A stretch of 18,765 nt of DNA from Methylotenera sp. UBA6020 (GTDB lineage: Bacteria > Pseudomonadota > Gammaproteobacteria > Burkholderiales > Methylophilaceae), in NCBI GenBank assembly GCA_002429455.1, contig DIZU01000004.1, forward strand, positions 1-18,765, read 5' to 3'. This document shows positions 9,396 through 16,597 of the stretch, one piece after another. Each line of letters starts with the position of its first letter. The first letter of the stretch is position 1. The notes under the pieces were generated by a model that was not told the origin of the DNA, did no database searches, and saw nothing but the letters and a program-made list of their open reading frames with translations. A program made the translations under genes and the position numbers.

Positions 9396-10454
9396 ATGAG
9401 TCAATACTGGAGTGATATCGTACATAAGTTAACTCCTTATGTACCGGGTGAACAGCCAAAGCTAGCCAACTTGGTTAAGCTCAATACCAACGAAAACCCT
9501 TATGGTCCTAGCCCAAAGGTAATTGAAGCGCTGAAGCTTGAAGCGGCAGATACGCTACGCTTATACCCAGATCCGAACTCAGATGCACTAAAAGCTGCGA
9601 TTGCACATAATTATCATTTAAATGCCAACCAAGTGTTTGTTGGCAACGGATCTGATGAAGTATTGGCGCACGTGTTTCATGCCTTATTGAAGCATTCCCA
9701 GCCTTTGCTGTTTCCCGATATCACTTATAGTTTTTATCCGGTATATTGCGGTTTATACGATATTCAGTATCAAACGATTTCGCTTAATGAAGATTTTTCC
9801 ATCAATGTTGATGACTATGATCAGCCCAATGGTGGCATTATTTTTCCTAATCCCAATGCGCCAACAGGCATACCGCTGGCATTGGTGGAAATTGAAAAGT
9901 TACTACAGAAGAACACACAATCCGTAGTTGTTATCGATGAAGCTTATGTAGATTTTGGCACTGAATCCGCAGTTAATTTGATCAATCGGTATCCTAACTT
10001 GTTAGTAACGCATACTTTATCTAAAGCGCGTTCATTAGCTGGCTTGCGCGTTGGCTATGCACTAGGCGCACCAGATTTAATCGAAGCATTGATGCGCGTG
10101 AAAGACAGTTTTAATTCGTACCCAATTGATCGTTTCGCATCTGCTGGTGCAATTGCTGCCATGCAAGATGTCAAGTATTTTGAAAAAACCTGTCGCCAGG
10201 TGATTGCAACACGTGAGTCGCTGATTAAAGATTTAACGGATTTAGGTTTTGATGTGCTGCCATCTGGTGCAAATTTTATATTTGCTAAACATCAAACAAA
10301 AGGTGGCGCCGAACTTACTGCTCAGTTACGTGAAAATAGCATTATCGTGCGCCATTTTAAAACTCCAAGTCGTATTGCACCCTACTTACGTATTACAGTT
10401 GGTACCGATGCGCAGTCAGAAATACTAATTAGCACATTAAAAAAAGTCTTGTAA
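9396..10454 (+). CDS. hisC: HisC, histidinol-phosphate aminotransferase
   Basis: PLP-dependent fold-type I aminotransferase converting imidazole acetol phosphate and glutamate to histidinol phosphate. In 352 residues it has [12 protein letters not shown] near the N-terminus, GNGSDEVL at 83-90 for the cofactor phosphate, NPNAPTG at 152-158, D181 and Y184 (VIDEAYVDF), and the Schiff-base lysine K210 in [17 protein letters not shown]. The C-terminal RTVGT-type end is present as LRITVGT. It lies 4 bases after hisD, so it is translated with it. A weak GC-rich hairpin follows, ending the first his block before the hps island. Confidence 0.96.
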   Translation: MSQYWSDIVHKLTPYVPGEQPKLANLVKLNTNENPYGPSPKVIEALKLEAADTLRLYPDPNSDALKAAIAHNYHLNANQVFVGNGSDEVLAHVFHALLKHSQPLLFPDITYSFYPVYCGLYDIQYQTISLNEDFSINVDDYDQPNGGIIFPNPNAPTGIPLALVEIEKLLQKNTQSVVVIDEAYVDFGTESAVNLINRYPNLLVTHTLSKARSLAGLRVGYALGAPDLIEALMRVKDSFNSYPIDRFASAGAIAAMQDVKYFEKTCRQVIATRESLIKDLTDLGFDVLPSGANFIFAKHQTKGGAELTAQLRENSIIVRHFKTPSRIAPYLRITVGTDAQSEILISTLKKVL

Positions 10455-10479
10455 AAATTTACCGGAAATCCACTTAAAA

Positions 10480-10504
10480 CCGCCATCCGGAGTACTTTTG
10501 GCGG
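10480..10504 (+). terminator. Weak hairpin after hisC (possible terminator)
   Basis: CCGCCA at 10480-10485 pairs with TGGCGG at 10499-10504 around a 13-base loop. It is followed by CTATTTC rather than a clear U-run, so termination may be partial. It lies 25 bases after the hisC stop. Confidence 0.4.
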
Positions 10505-10566
10505 CTATTTCAGTGATAAAATCGCACAAATGATTGAAAAATCATTGAAAATAAGCACGAAAAGTT

Positions 10567-10596
10567 TGAAACTTAGCACTAAGTGCGGTTATTATG
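10567..10596 (+). promoter_or_regulatory. Candidate sigma70 promoter of hps
   Basis: TTGAAA (10567-10572, five of six) and TATTAT (10591-10596, five of six) are separated by 18 bases. This is the best promoter match in the 242-base hisC-hps gap. It gives an untranslated leader of roughly 90 bases before the GTG start. Confidence 0.5.
10572..10585 (+). promoter_or_regulatory. Palindrome in the spacer of the hps promoter (possible operator)
   Basis: ACTTAG-CA-CTAAGT is a perfect 6-bp inverted repeat with a 2-base centre, lying almost wholly between the candidate -35 and -10 boxes. This is a usual position for a repressor or for a MerR-type activator, but no regulator is identified. Confidence 0.3.
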
Positions 10597-10619
10597 TGCG
10601 TTATGTGCGTTTTGTGCAC
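10593..10619 (+). repeat. Three tandem 9-bp repeats in the hps leader
   Basis: TTATGTGCG at 10593-10601 and 10602-10610 is followed by TTTTGTGCA at 10611-10619, a third copy with two changes. An inverted related motif, TCGCACAAA, lies upstream at 10522-10530. The repeats begin inside the candidate -10 box and run into the leader. Confidence 0.7.
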
Positions 10620-10696
10620 AATATAAAAATTATTTTAATTCGTATTTTAATCTAAGTAAATCACACCCTGATTTATTTTTAGTTGGAGGATGTATC

Positions 10697-11554
10697 GTGG
10701 CACAAACCCAAATGGCATTAGATTCATTAGATTTTGACGCAACAGTAGCTTTAGCAACCAAAGTTGCTCCACACGTGGACATTCTTGAAATTGGTACACC
10801 ATGCATTAAGCACAACGGTATCAAATTACTAGAAACATTACGTGCAAAATTCCCAAACAACAAAATTTTAGTTGATTTAAAAACAATGGACGCAGGCTTC
10901 TACGAAGCTGAACCATTCTACAAAGCTGGTGCAGATATTTGTACAGTGCTAGGTACTGCAGATTTAGGTACGATCAAAGGCGTGATTGACGTTGCTAACA
11001 AATACGGCAAAAAAGCACAAGTTGACTTAATTAACGTAGTTGATAAAAAAACACGTACACAAGAAGTGGCTAAATTAGGTGCACACATCATTGGTGTGCA
11101 TACTGGTTTAGATCAGCAAGCTGCAGGTCAAACGCCTTTCAATGATTTAGCGATGGTGGCTGGATTAGGTTTAGGCGTTGATATTTCAGTGGCTGGTGGC
11201 GTTAAAGCTGCTACTACACAACAAGTTAAAGATGCTGGCGCAACAATTATTGTTGCCGGTGCTGCTATCTACGGTGCTGCTGATCCTGCTGTTGCTGCTG
11301 CTGAAATCAGTGCAATTGCACATGGTAATTCTGCTAGTGCTGGTGGCGTTAAAAAATATCTACCATGGCTTATTGCAGCTGCTGTACTTATCTTGCTGGT
11401 TACTTTGCTTAGCGGCAAAAAAGAAAGCGCAGAAAAAGCTGTTGACGCTGCTCCTGCTGCTACAGAAATGGCAGCTCCAGCCGCTGAAGCTGCGGCACCT
11501 GCTGCCGAAGTGGCGCCAGCTGCTGAAGCCGCTCCTGCTGAAGCTGCAAAATAA
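10697..11554 (+). CDS. hps: 3-hexulose-6-phosphate synthase with a C-terminal membrane-segment extension
   Basis: Key enzyme of the ribulose monophosphate cycle: aldol condensation of formaldehyde with ribulose 5-phosphate to hexulose 6-phosphate. Residues 1-209 form a complete (beta/alpha)8 enzyme with DILEIGTPCIKHNGI, the OMP-decarboxylase-superfamily motif DLKTMDAG, HIIGVHTGLDQQAAGQTPF, VAGGVKAAT and IVAGAAIYGAADP. The start is GTG after a strong TTGGAGG sequence; a longer frame from 10583 adds 38 Cys- and aromatic-rich residues that do not belong to the family. Usual family length is about 209-210. Here 76 residues follow: a short Ser/Gly linker, Lys-Lys, a hydrophobic segment at about 221-239 (YLPWLIAAAVLILLV...), Lys-Lys again, then an Ala/Pro/Glu tail (243-285) with repeated PAAEAA units. 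The tail suggests membrane anchoring. The isomerase partner gene is not in the window. The enzyme call is firm; the anchor is inference. Confidence 0.95.
   Translation: MAQTQMALDSLDFDATVALATKVAPHVDILEIGTPCIKHNGIKLLETLRAKFPNNKILVDLKTMDAGFYEAEPFYKAGADICTVLGTADLGTIKGVIDVANKYGKKAQVDLINVVDKKTRTQEVAKLGAHIIGVHTGLDQQAAGQTPFNDLAMVAGLGLGVDISVAGGVKAATTQQVKDAGATIIVAGAAIYGAADPAVAAAEISAIAHGNSASAGGVKKYLPWLIAAAVLILLVTLLSGKKESAEKAVDAAPAATEMAAPAAEAAAPAAEVAPAAEAAPAEAAK
11427..11551 (+). repeat. Low-complexity Ala/Pro/Glu-coding repeat tract
   Basis: The 3' end of hps is built from GCN alanine codons mixed with CCN and GAA, encoding repeated PAAEAA / PAAEVA / PAEAA units. Such tracts change length easily by slippage. 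They also create a spurious Leu-rich open frame in the +1 register. Confidence 0.7.
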
Positions 11555-11573
11555 TTAACCTCTTAACAAACAG

Positions 11574-11608
11574 CTATTAATCAGCAATATTTTATTGCTG
11601 ATTAATAG
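11574..11608 (+). terminator. Long perfect hairpin just after hps
   Basis: CTATTAATCAGCAATA (11574-11589) and TATTGCTGATTAATAG (11593-11608) form an uninterrupted 16-bp stem with a TTT loop, 19 bases after the hps stop. No U-run follows, so it is more likely a stabilising 3' hairpin or a processing site than a classic terminator. Confidence 0.65.
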
Positions 11609-11624
11609 GATGTTAGGAAGAGTA

Positions 11625-11640
11625 ATTAGCGCAAGCTAAT
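11625..11640 (+). other. Small hairpin with a GCAA tetraloop
   Basis: ATTAGC / GCTAAT closes a GCAA loop, a GNRA-class tetraloop. It lies between the long hairpin and the terminator, making three successive stem-loops in the hps 3' region. Confidence 0.5.
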
Positions 11641-11646
11641 GAATGT

Positions 11647-11696
11647 AAAGCCTAGTAAAGATAATTTATACATCTTGCTAGGCTTTGTTCTTTTCT
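11647..11696 (+). terminator. Rho-independent terminator of hps
   Basis: AAAGCCTAG (11647-11655) pairs with CTAGGCTTT (11678-11686), with an inner AAGAT/ATCTT pairing, followed by the T-rich GTTCTTTTCT. This likely isolates hps transcripts from hisB. Confidence 0.75.
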
Positions 11697-11872
11697 GTGG
11701 TTTTATAGTATTTTTACATAAGACTTTTATACTGGCTTGGTATTAAGGCTTAGGAATAAGTGTTTTACATAAAAACGTTATTGGCTATGTATTTGGTTCG
11801 ATTACATCTGGTTTAGGTTAAAATAGTACATCTGGTTTTTTTGATTTACACTTTTTATTCAAGTGATTTAAT
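11697..11872 (+). promoter_or_regulatory. hisB upstream region with a possible -10 box and a 12-bp direct repeat
   Basis: The gap between hps and hisB is 318 bases. After the terminator it is AT-rich with no gene. TAAAAT at 11819-11824 could be a -10 box, with TTCGAT (11797-11802) a weak -35 at 16 bases. The sequence TACATCTGGTTT occurs twice, at 11803-11814 and 11827-11838, on either side of that -10. A promoter is expected here because hps ends in a terminator, but the boxes are not strong. Confidence 0.4.
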
Positions 11873-12460
11873 ATGCGCTCCGCTGAAGTAATAAGAAATA
11901 CCTTAGAAACACAAATTACTGTTGCCATCAATTTAGATGGTACCGGTGATTCTCAATTCAACACCGGCTTGGGGTTTCTGGACCACATGCTAGATCAAAT
12001 TTCTCGCCATGGCATGATGGATATTCACGTGAATGCCAAGGGTGATTTACACATAGATGCGCACCATACTGTAGAAGACATTGGTATTACACTCGGCCAA
12101 GCCTTTGCTAAGGCGGTAGGCGACAAAAAAGGTATACGTCGTTATGGACATGCTTATGTGCCGCTAGATGAAGCGCTGTCACGTGTGGTGCTGGATATTT
12201 CAGGTCGGCCAGGTTTAGCGTTTGGTTGTGTGTTTACGCGCGCCGCGATTGGCGAGTTTGACGTAGATTTGGTGCACGAATTCTTTCAGGGGTTTGTCAA
12301 TCACGCGAATGTCACATTGCATATTGATAACCTAAAAGGTCACAACGCGCATCACCAGGCAGAAACCATTTTTAAAGCATTTGGTCGCGCCCTGCGTATG
12401 GCTGTAGAGTTGGATTCGCGTATGGAAGGCATCATGCCATCTACTAAAGGAAGCTTATAA
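11873..12460 (+). CDS. hisB: HisB, imidazoleglycerol-phosphate dehydratase
   Basis: Mn-dependent dehydration of imidazoleglycerol phosphate to imidazole acetol phosphate. At 195 residues this is the monofunctional enzyme, without the histidinol-phosphatase domain found in enterobacterial HisB. The metal-binding repeats are visible: GFLDHML at 34-40, H64-H65 in DAHHTVED, and H160-H161...E164 in GHNAHHQAE. It opens the second his block, after the hps island. The ATG lacks an obvious Shine-Dalgarno sequence, but the N-terminus [12 protein letters not shown] is the family norm. A separate histidinol-phosphatase must be encoded outside the window. Confidence 0.96.
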   Translation: MRSAEVIRNTLETQITVAINLDGTGDSQFNTGLGFLDHMLDQISRHGMMDIHVNAKGDLHIDAHHTVEDIGITLGQAFAKAVGDKKGIRRYGHAYVPLDEALSRVVLDISGRPGLAFGCVFTRAAIGEFDVDLVHEFFQGFVNHANVTLHIDNLKGHNAHHQAETIFKAFGRALRMAVELDSRMEGIMPSTKGSL

Positions 12461-12518
12461 TCCTTTACGGCGTCATTCTCAATAAAATGGCATCATTAAA
12501 TAGCTCACACAAAACAGC

Positions 12519-13196
12519 ATGGACAAAAAAATAGATATTGCGGTTGTTGATTATGGCATGGGCAATTTACGCTCAGTGTCTAAAGCCTTGGAGCATGTTG
12601 CGCCTTCCAAATCTGTGCTGGTCACCAGTAACCCGGAGGATATAGCAAATGCTGAGCGCGTGGTGTTTCCAGGTCAGGGTGCCATGCCAGACTGCATGCG
12701 GGAAATGGATGCACGCGGTTTACGTGAAGCGGTGATATATGCGGCCCAACACAAGCCATTTTTAGGCATTTGTATTGGTCTGCAAATGCTGTTTGAGCAA
12801 TCAGAAGAAGGTCATGCTGCGGGTTTAGGTTTGTTCAAGGGCCGTGTTAAGCGTTTTGCAGCGGTTGATATGAAAGATAACAACGGTGACAAATTAAAGG
12901 TGCCGCACATGGGTTGGAATCAAGTGTATCAAACCCAGAACAGTCACACCAATGCCGGTCAATTGCAATCCCATGCCTTGTGGCAAGGGATTGCGGATGG
13001 CGAACGTTTTTATTACGTGCATAGTTATTACGTGCAGGCTGAGGATGAGGGCCTTACCTCTGGCTTTAGTGAGTATCCACATCGCTTTACGAGCGCGATT
13101 GCAATGAACAATTTATTTGCAGTACAGTTCCACCCGGAAAAGAGTGCTAGCGCAGGATTGCAATTGTTAAGCAACTTCGTTAACTGGGCACCTTAA
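12519..13196 (+). CDS. hisH: HisH, glutaminase subunit of IGP synthase
   Basis: Class I glutamine amidotransferase that supplies ammonia to HisF for imidazoleglycerol-phosphate and AICAR formation. The 225-residue protein has the nucleophile elbow FLGICIGLQMLF with C85, and the other triad members H205 and E207 in VQFHPEKS. IAVVDYGMGNLRSV at the start and VPHMGWNQV are typical of HisH. It is a little longer than many homologues, with an insertion around 116-126 (VDMKDNNGDKL). It lies 58 bases after hisB and 78 bases before hisA; its partner hisF is two genes downstream. Confidence 0.96.
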   Translation: MDKKIDIAVVDYGMGNLRSVSKALEHVAPSKSVLVTSNPEDIANAERVVFPGQGAMPDCMREMDARGLREAVIYAAQHKPFLGICIGLQMLFEQSEEGHAAGLGLFKGRVKRFAAVDMKDNNGDKLKVPHMGWNQVYQTQNSHTNAGQLQSHALWQGIADGERFYYVHSYYVQAEDEGLTSGFSEYPHRFTSAIAMNNLFAVQFHPEKSASAGLQLLSNFVNWAP

Positions 13197-13274
13197 ATAG
13201 ACTATACAACACTGATACAGCATTTTAGACACTAACTTTTTTACTTTCATATTTGATTATATTAAATCCCACTT

Positions 13275-14012
13275 ATGTTAATTATCCCAGCAATTGATCT
13301 CAAAGACGGCCATTGTGTCAGACTAAAACAAGGCTTAATGGAAGAATCCACTGTATTTTCAGAAGACCCGGGCGCGATGGCTCGCCACTGGGTAGATCGT
13401 GGTGGCAAGCGACTGCATTTGGTCGATCTGAACGGCGCGTTTGCCGGTAAGCCAGTGAATGAGGTCGCGATCAAGTCCATTGTCAGTGCCGTAGGCGGCG
13501 ATATTCCTATTCAACTAGGTGGCGGAATCCGTGATCTTGAAACCATTGAGCGCTACTTAGATAGTGGCATTAGTTATGTGATTATTGGTACTGCTGCAGT
13601 AAAGAATCCCGGTTTCTTGCATGAGGCTTGCTATGCATTCCCTGGCCAAATCATGGTGGGTTTAGATGCAAAAGAGGGTAAAGTGGCGGTGGATGGCTGG
13701 TCTAAGCTCACGGGGCATGATGTGATTGATTTGGCCAAAAAATACGAAGATTATGGTGTAAATTCAATTGTTTATACCGATATTGGTCGCGATGGCATGT
13801 TGACTGGGGTGAACATAGAAGCTACTGTAGCACTAGCGCAAGCGTTAACGATTCCGGTGATTGCTTCAGGTGGCGTCACTAATTTAGACGATGTACGAAA
13901 ACTGTGTGCGGTTGCTAACGAAGGTATTATCGGTACGATTACGGGTCGTGCAATTTACGAAGGCACATTGGATTTCACCGCAGCGCAAAAACTTGCTGAT
14001 GAGTTGAGTTGA
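13275..14012 (+). CDS. hisA: HisA, ProFAR isomerase
   Basis: (Beta/alpha)8-barrel isomerase converting ProFAR to PRFAR by an Amadori rearrangement. In 245 residues it has the two catalytic aspartates D8 ([10 protein letters not shown]) and D131 (VGLDAKEG), plus phosphate-binding loops QLGGGIRD and [20 protein letters not shown] is also typical. It starts 78 bases after hisH and its TGA overlaps the hisF ATG by one base. HisA, HisF and the nearby HPS belong to the same ribulose-phosphate-binding barrel superfamily. Confidence 0.96.
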   Translation: MLIIPAIDLKDGHCVRLKQGLMEESTVFSEDPGAMARHWVDRGGKRLHLVDLNGAFAGKPVNEVAIKSIVSAVGGDIPIQLGGGIRDLETIERYLDSGISYVIIGTAAVKNPGFLHEACYAFPGQIMVGLDAKEGKVAVDGWSKLTGHDVIDLAKKYEDYGVNSIVYTDIGRDGMLTGVNIEATVALAQALTIPVIASGGVTNLDDVRKLCAVANEGIIGTITGRAIYEGTLDFTAAQKLADELS

Positions 14013-14779
14013 TGGGTTTAGCAAAAAGAATCATACCTTGTTTAGATGTCACTGCTGGGCGTGTGGTTAAAGGCATCAATTTTCTTGAACTTCGCGATGC
14101 TGGCGATCCTGTAGAAATTGCCAAGCGCTATGACGACCAAGGAGCAGATGAGCTTACTTTTCTAGACATTACTGCCAGTTCAGATGATAGGGGTTTAATT
14201 CTACATATTATTGAGCAAGTCGCTTCGCAAGTATTTATTCCATTGACTGTCGGCGGCGGGGTGCGCAAGGTTGAAGATGTGCGCCGTTTACTAAATGCCG
14301 GTGCCGATAAAGTGAGTATCAATACAACCGCAGTGTTGAATCCACAAGTAGTGGCGGATGCGGCGAGCCGCTTCGGCTCACAATGTATAGTGGTAGCAAT
14401 CGATGCTAAAAAGGTAGACAATCAGCCTTATCAATGGGAAGTATTCACCCATGGTGGCCGCAAGGGTACGGGCATAGATGCCGTTGCGTGGGCGCGTAAA
14501 ATGGTAAGTTTAGGCGCAGGCGAATTATTAATCACAAGTATGGACCGCGATGGCACCAAAATTGGCTTTAATAATCCATTAAATAAAGCAATTTCAGATG
14601 CGGTTGATGTGCCGATTATTGCCTCAGGTGGCGTCGGTAACTTGCAGCATTTGGTAGACGGTGTCAAAGACGGTGGTGCAGATGCCGTGCTTGCCGCCAG
14701 TATTTTTCACTACGGTGAATACACGGTTAAACAGGCCAAAGAGTATATGGCACAATACGGAATAGAAGTCAGGTTATGA
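14012..14779 (+). CDS. hisF: HisF, cyclase subunit of IGP synthase
   Basis: Barrel subunit that joins ammonia from HisH to PRFAR, giving imidazoleglycerol phosphate and AICAR. The 255-residue protein has [11 protein letters not shown] with D12, [28 protein letters not shown] with D131, and [10 protein letters not shown]. The start is taken as ATG 14012, which overlaps the hisA stop (TGATG); the TTG immediately before it would only add one residue. The stop overlaps hisI by 4 bases, indicating strong coupling across hisA-hisF-hisI-hisE. Confidence 0.96.
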   Translation: MGLAKRIIPCLDVTAGRVVKGINFLELRDAGDPVEIAKRYDDQGADELTFLDITASSDDRGLILHIIEQVASQVFIPLTVGGGVRKVEDVRRLLNAGADKVSINTTAVLNPQVVADAASRFGSQCIVVAIDAKKVDNQPYQWEVFTHGGRKGTGIDAVAWARKMVSLGAGELLITSMDRDGTKIGFNNPLNKAISDAVDVPIIASGGVGNLQHLVDGVKDGGADAVLAASIFHYGEYTVKQAKEYMAQYGIEVRL

Positions 14780-15162
14780 ATTGGTTGAATGAAGTGCAGT
14801 GGGATGCGAATGGCCTAGTGCCGGTGATAGCGCAAGAGCGTGATTCTGGTCGCGTACTGATGTTTGCATGGATGAACCGTGAAGCTTTGCAACTGACCTC
14901 TGAAACAAAGCAAGCGGTATATTGGTCGCGTTCACGCAATAAGTTATGGCGCAAAGGCGAAGAGTCCGGTCATGTGCAGCATGTATATGAGATACGACTT
15001 GATTGCGATGAGGACGTGATTCTCATCACGGTAGAGCAAGTCGGTGGCATAGCTTGCCACACCGGTCGGCATAACTGTTTTTTTAAGAAACTTGATAATG
15101 GGGATTGGCTGGTAGATCAGCCTGTCATTAAAAACCCAGACGAAATTTACAAACATGAATGA
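14776..15162 (+). CDS. hisI: HisI, phosphoribosyl-AMP cyclohydrolase
   Basis: Zn/Mg-dependent hydrolase that opens the adenine ring of phosphoribosyl-AMP. At 128 residues it is the stand-alone form, not fused to HisE. Metal ligands are visible: D76, D78 and D80 in LDCDEDVIL with C77, and C94 and C101 in [25 protein letters not shown] and [17 protein letters not shown] are hallmark blocks. Its end overlaps the hisE start by 8 bases. Confidence 0.96.
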   Translation: MNWLNEVQWDANGLVPVIAQERDSGRVLMFAWMNREALQLTSETKQAVYWSRSRNKLWRKGEESGHVQHVYEIRLDCDEDVILITVEQVGGIACHTGRHNCFFKKLDNGDWLVDQPVIKNPDEIYKHE

Positions 15163-15475
15163 TACATTGAGCCGTTTAGCTGAATTGTTAGAGCAACGTA
15201 AAAATGCTGACCCACAGTCATCTTACGTGGCTAAACTCTATGCTAAAGGCATGGATAGCATTCTAAAAAAAGTGGGTGAGGAAGCGACCGAGACCATTAT
15301 TGCTGCAAAAAATGGCGATCTAGAGCATCTGATTTATGAAACGGCAGACCTCTGGTTTCATACTCTGGTAATGTTGGCACATGCTGGATTAAAGCCGCAA
15401 GATGTCCTGGATGAGTTGGCAAGGCGTGAGGGACTTTCTGGAATAACTGAGAAAGCATCGAGAATCGAACAATGA
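15155..15475 (+). CDS. hisE: HisE, phosphoribosyl-ATP pyrophosphohydrolase
   Basis: MazG-like all-alpha hydrolase that splits pyrophosphate from phosphoribosyl-ATP, the second step of the pathway. The 106 residues contain the acidic metal-binding helices [15 protein letters not shown] and [14 protein letters not shown]. Its start lies within the last codons of hisI (8-base overlap in another frame), and its stop overlaps the HIT gene start by 4 bases. The family call is firm. Confidence 0.95.
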   Translation: MNDTLSRLAELLEQRKNADPQSSYVAKLYAKGMDSILKKVGEEATETIIAAKNGDLEHLIYETADLWFHTLVMLAHAGLKPQDVLDELARREGLSGITEKASRIEQ

Positions 15476-15807
15476 GCGCAGACTGTATTTTTTGTAAAAT
15501 TATAGCTGGCAACATTCCATCAAGTAAGATTTATGAAGATGATGAGGTCATTGCCTTTCATGATGTTCATCCAAAGGCTAAGGTACATTTTTTAATTGTA
15601 CCTAAAGTCCATATTGAGAGTTTAGCCAGTTGCGGAGCGCGACATCAGGCCTTGTTAGGTAAGGTGTTGTTATTGGCGCCCAGTCTTGCCAAAGAGCAGG
15701 GTTTGGCAGGCTTTCGCACCATGATCAATACCGGGCGTGATGGTGGGCAAGAGGTTTTTCATGTTCACTTGCATGTGTTTGGTGGCGATCAATTGCCAAA
15801 AACTTAA
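15472..15807 (+). CDS. HIT-family nucleotide hydrolase, HinT-like
   Basis: Histidine-triad protein of the HinT branch, which hydrolyses adenosine phosphoramidates and acyl-adenylates; its exact cell role is unclear. The 111 residues have [21 protein letters not shown] with a CxxC pair (C5, C8) and the triad H97-x-H99-x-H101 in HVHLHVFGG. The gene is coupled to hisE by an ATGA overlap, an arrangement common in Betaproteobacteria, so it is probably co-transcribed with the his genes. A direct role in histidine synthesis is not shown. Confidence 0.93.
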   Translation: MSADCIFCKIIAGNIPSSKIYEDDEVIAFHDVHPKAKVHFLIVPKVHIESLASCGARHQALLGKVLLLAPSLAKEQGLAGFRTMINTGRDGGQEVFHVHLHVFGGDQLPKT

Positions 15808-15820
15808 CATTATATTTAAT
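15793..15820 (+). promoter_or_regulatory. Candidate sigma70 promoter of tatABC
   Basis: TTGCCA (15793-15798, five of six) and TTTAAT (15815-15820, five of six) are 16 bases apart, overlapping the end of the HIT gene. This could drive tatABC independently of the his cluster. Confidence 0.4.
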
Positions 15821-15861
15821 AATAAACATTATAAGCAAAACTATATTTTAGGAGAGTCAAC

Positions 15862-16224
15862 ATGGGTTCATTTAGCATTTGGCATTGGTTAATTGTATTA
15901 GTTGTTGTAGTGTTGATATTCGGTACTAAAAAATTGCGTAATATTGGTAGCGATGTTGGTGGTGCAGTAAAAAACTTTAAAGACGCGATGGGTGAGGAGA
16001 AAGGCGCTACTGATGCGCCTAGGCTCAATACCATTACAAATGATACAACACCAGATCTGATAGAAGCTGACGTGGTTGAGGTAAAAGCTGCACCTAAAAG
16101 GAAAGCGCCGACTGTAAAAAAAGCTACTACACCTAAATCTGTAGTATCTAAACAAAAAGCTGCAACGGCCAAAAAAGTCGTCGCCGCAAAACCTAAAGCA
16201 ACCAGTAGTACCAAGGTGAAATAG
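15862..16224 (+). CDS. tatA: TatA, twin-arginine translocase pore subunit
   Basis: Inner-membrane protein that oligomerises to let folded twin-arginine substrates cross. The 120-residue protein has a short N-terminal transmembrane helix (about 5-20, [14 protein letters not shown]), the FGTKKLR hinge, and an amphipathic helix with [13 protein letters not shown]. An AGGAGAG Shine-Dalgarno sequence precedes the ATG. Most homologues have 70-90 residues; here the tail from about residue 70 is extended and very rich in Lys, Ala, Thr and Val ([16 protein letters not shown]), resembling histone-H1-like basic tails. It is followed by tatB and tatC, so identity is firm. Confidence 0.95.
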   Translation: MGSFSIWHWLIVLVVVVLIFGTKKLRNIGSDVGGAVKNFKDAMGEEKGATDAPRLNTITNDTTPDLIEADVVEVKAAPKRKAPTVKKATTPKSVVSKQKAATAKKVVAAKPKATSSTKVK

Positions 16225-16264
16225 TGCTTATATATGCAATCAATCTTAGTCAGGCGTAATCATC

Positions 16265-16594
16265 GTGTTTGATGTATCTTTTTCAGAACTGGTTGTTATC
16301 GCAGTTGTGGCACTGATAGTGATTGGCCCAGAAAAGCTGCCGAAAGTAGCGCGTACGTTGGGTGCGCTCACTGGTCGTATGCAACGATACATGGCGCAAG
16401 TCAAAGAAGAAGTGAGTCGTGAAGTACGTTTTCAGGAGTTGCAACAACTTCAGCAAGAGATCAAAGAAACAGCCAGCAAAACGCAAGCTAATCTTCAGCA
16501 TCAAGCAGATGGCTTAACGCAAGAATTGAATTTTGAAGATGATGAAACAGCTAAAGAAGTTACTAAAGAAACTACCAATAAAGAATCAACATAA
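16265..16594 (+). CDS. tatB: TatB, twin-arginine translocase receptor subunit
   Basis: Forms the substrate-receptor complex with TatC. The 109-residue protein starts at GTG and has the TatB N-terminus MFDVSFSELVVIAVVALIV with E8, the GPEKLP hinge at 21-26, then an amphipathic and coiled-coil-like Gln/Glu-rich region (about 45-80) and an acidic tail. This distinguishes it from TatA, whose hinge is FGTKKL. The start lacks a strong Shine-Dalgarno sequence. It ends 3 bases before tatC. Confidence 0.94.
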   Translation: MFDVSFSELVVIAVVALIVIGPEKLPKVARTLGALTGRMQRYMAQVKEEVSREVRFQELQQLQQEIKETASKTQANLQHQADGLTQELNFEDDETAKEVTKETTNKEST

Positions 16595-16597
16595 CTA

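Noticed and set aside
10593..10619. Tandem 9-mers considered as a CRISPR array or origin iterons
   Set aside because: Units are too short and contiguous for CRISPR repeats and spacers, and three copies without a replication gene do not make an origin.
10583..10696. In-frame N-terminal extension of hps starting at a non-ATG codon, Cys- and aromatic-rich
   Set aside because: It covers the promoter-like boxes and tandem repeats, does not match the HPS family N-terminus, and a GTG with a strong GGAGG sequence lies exactly at the family start.
11178..11558. Leu-rich 126-residue forward frame overlapping the hps tail
   Set aside because: It is the +1 reading of GCT/GCA-rich alanine codons in the hps 3' end and has no ribosome-binding site or family features.
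15816..16214. 132-residue minus-strand frame opposite tatA
   Set aside because: It is antisense to a confident tatA; its composition mirrors the Lys/Ala-rich tail and it lacks a start signal.
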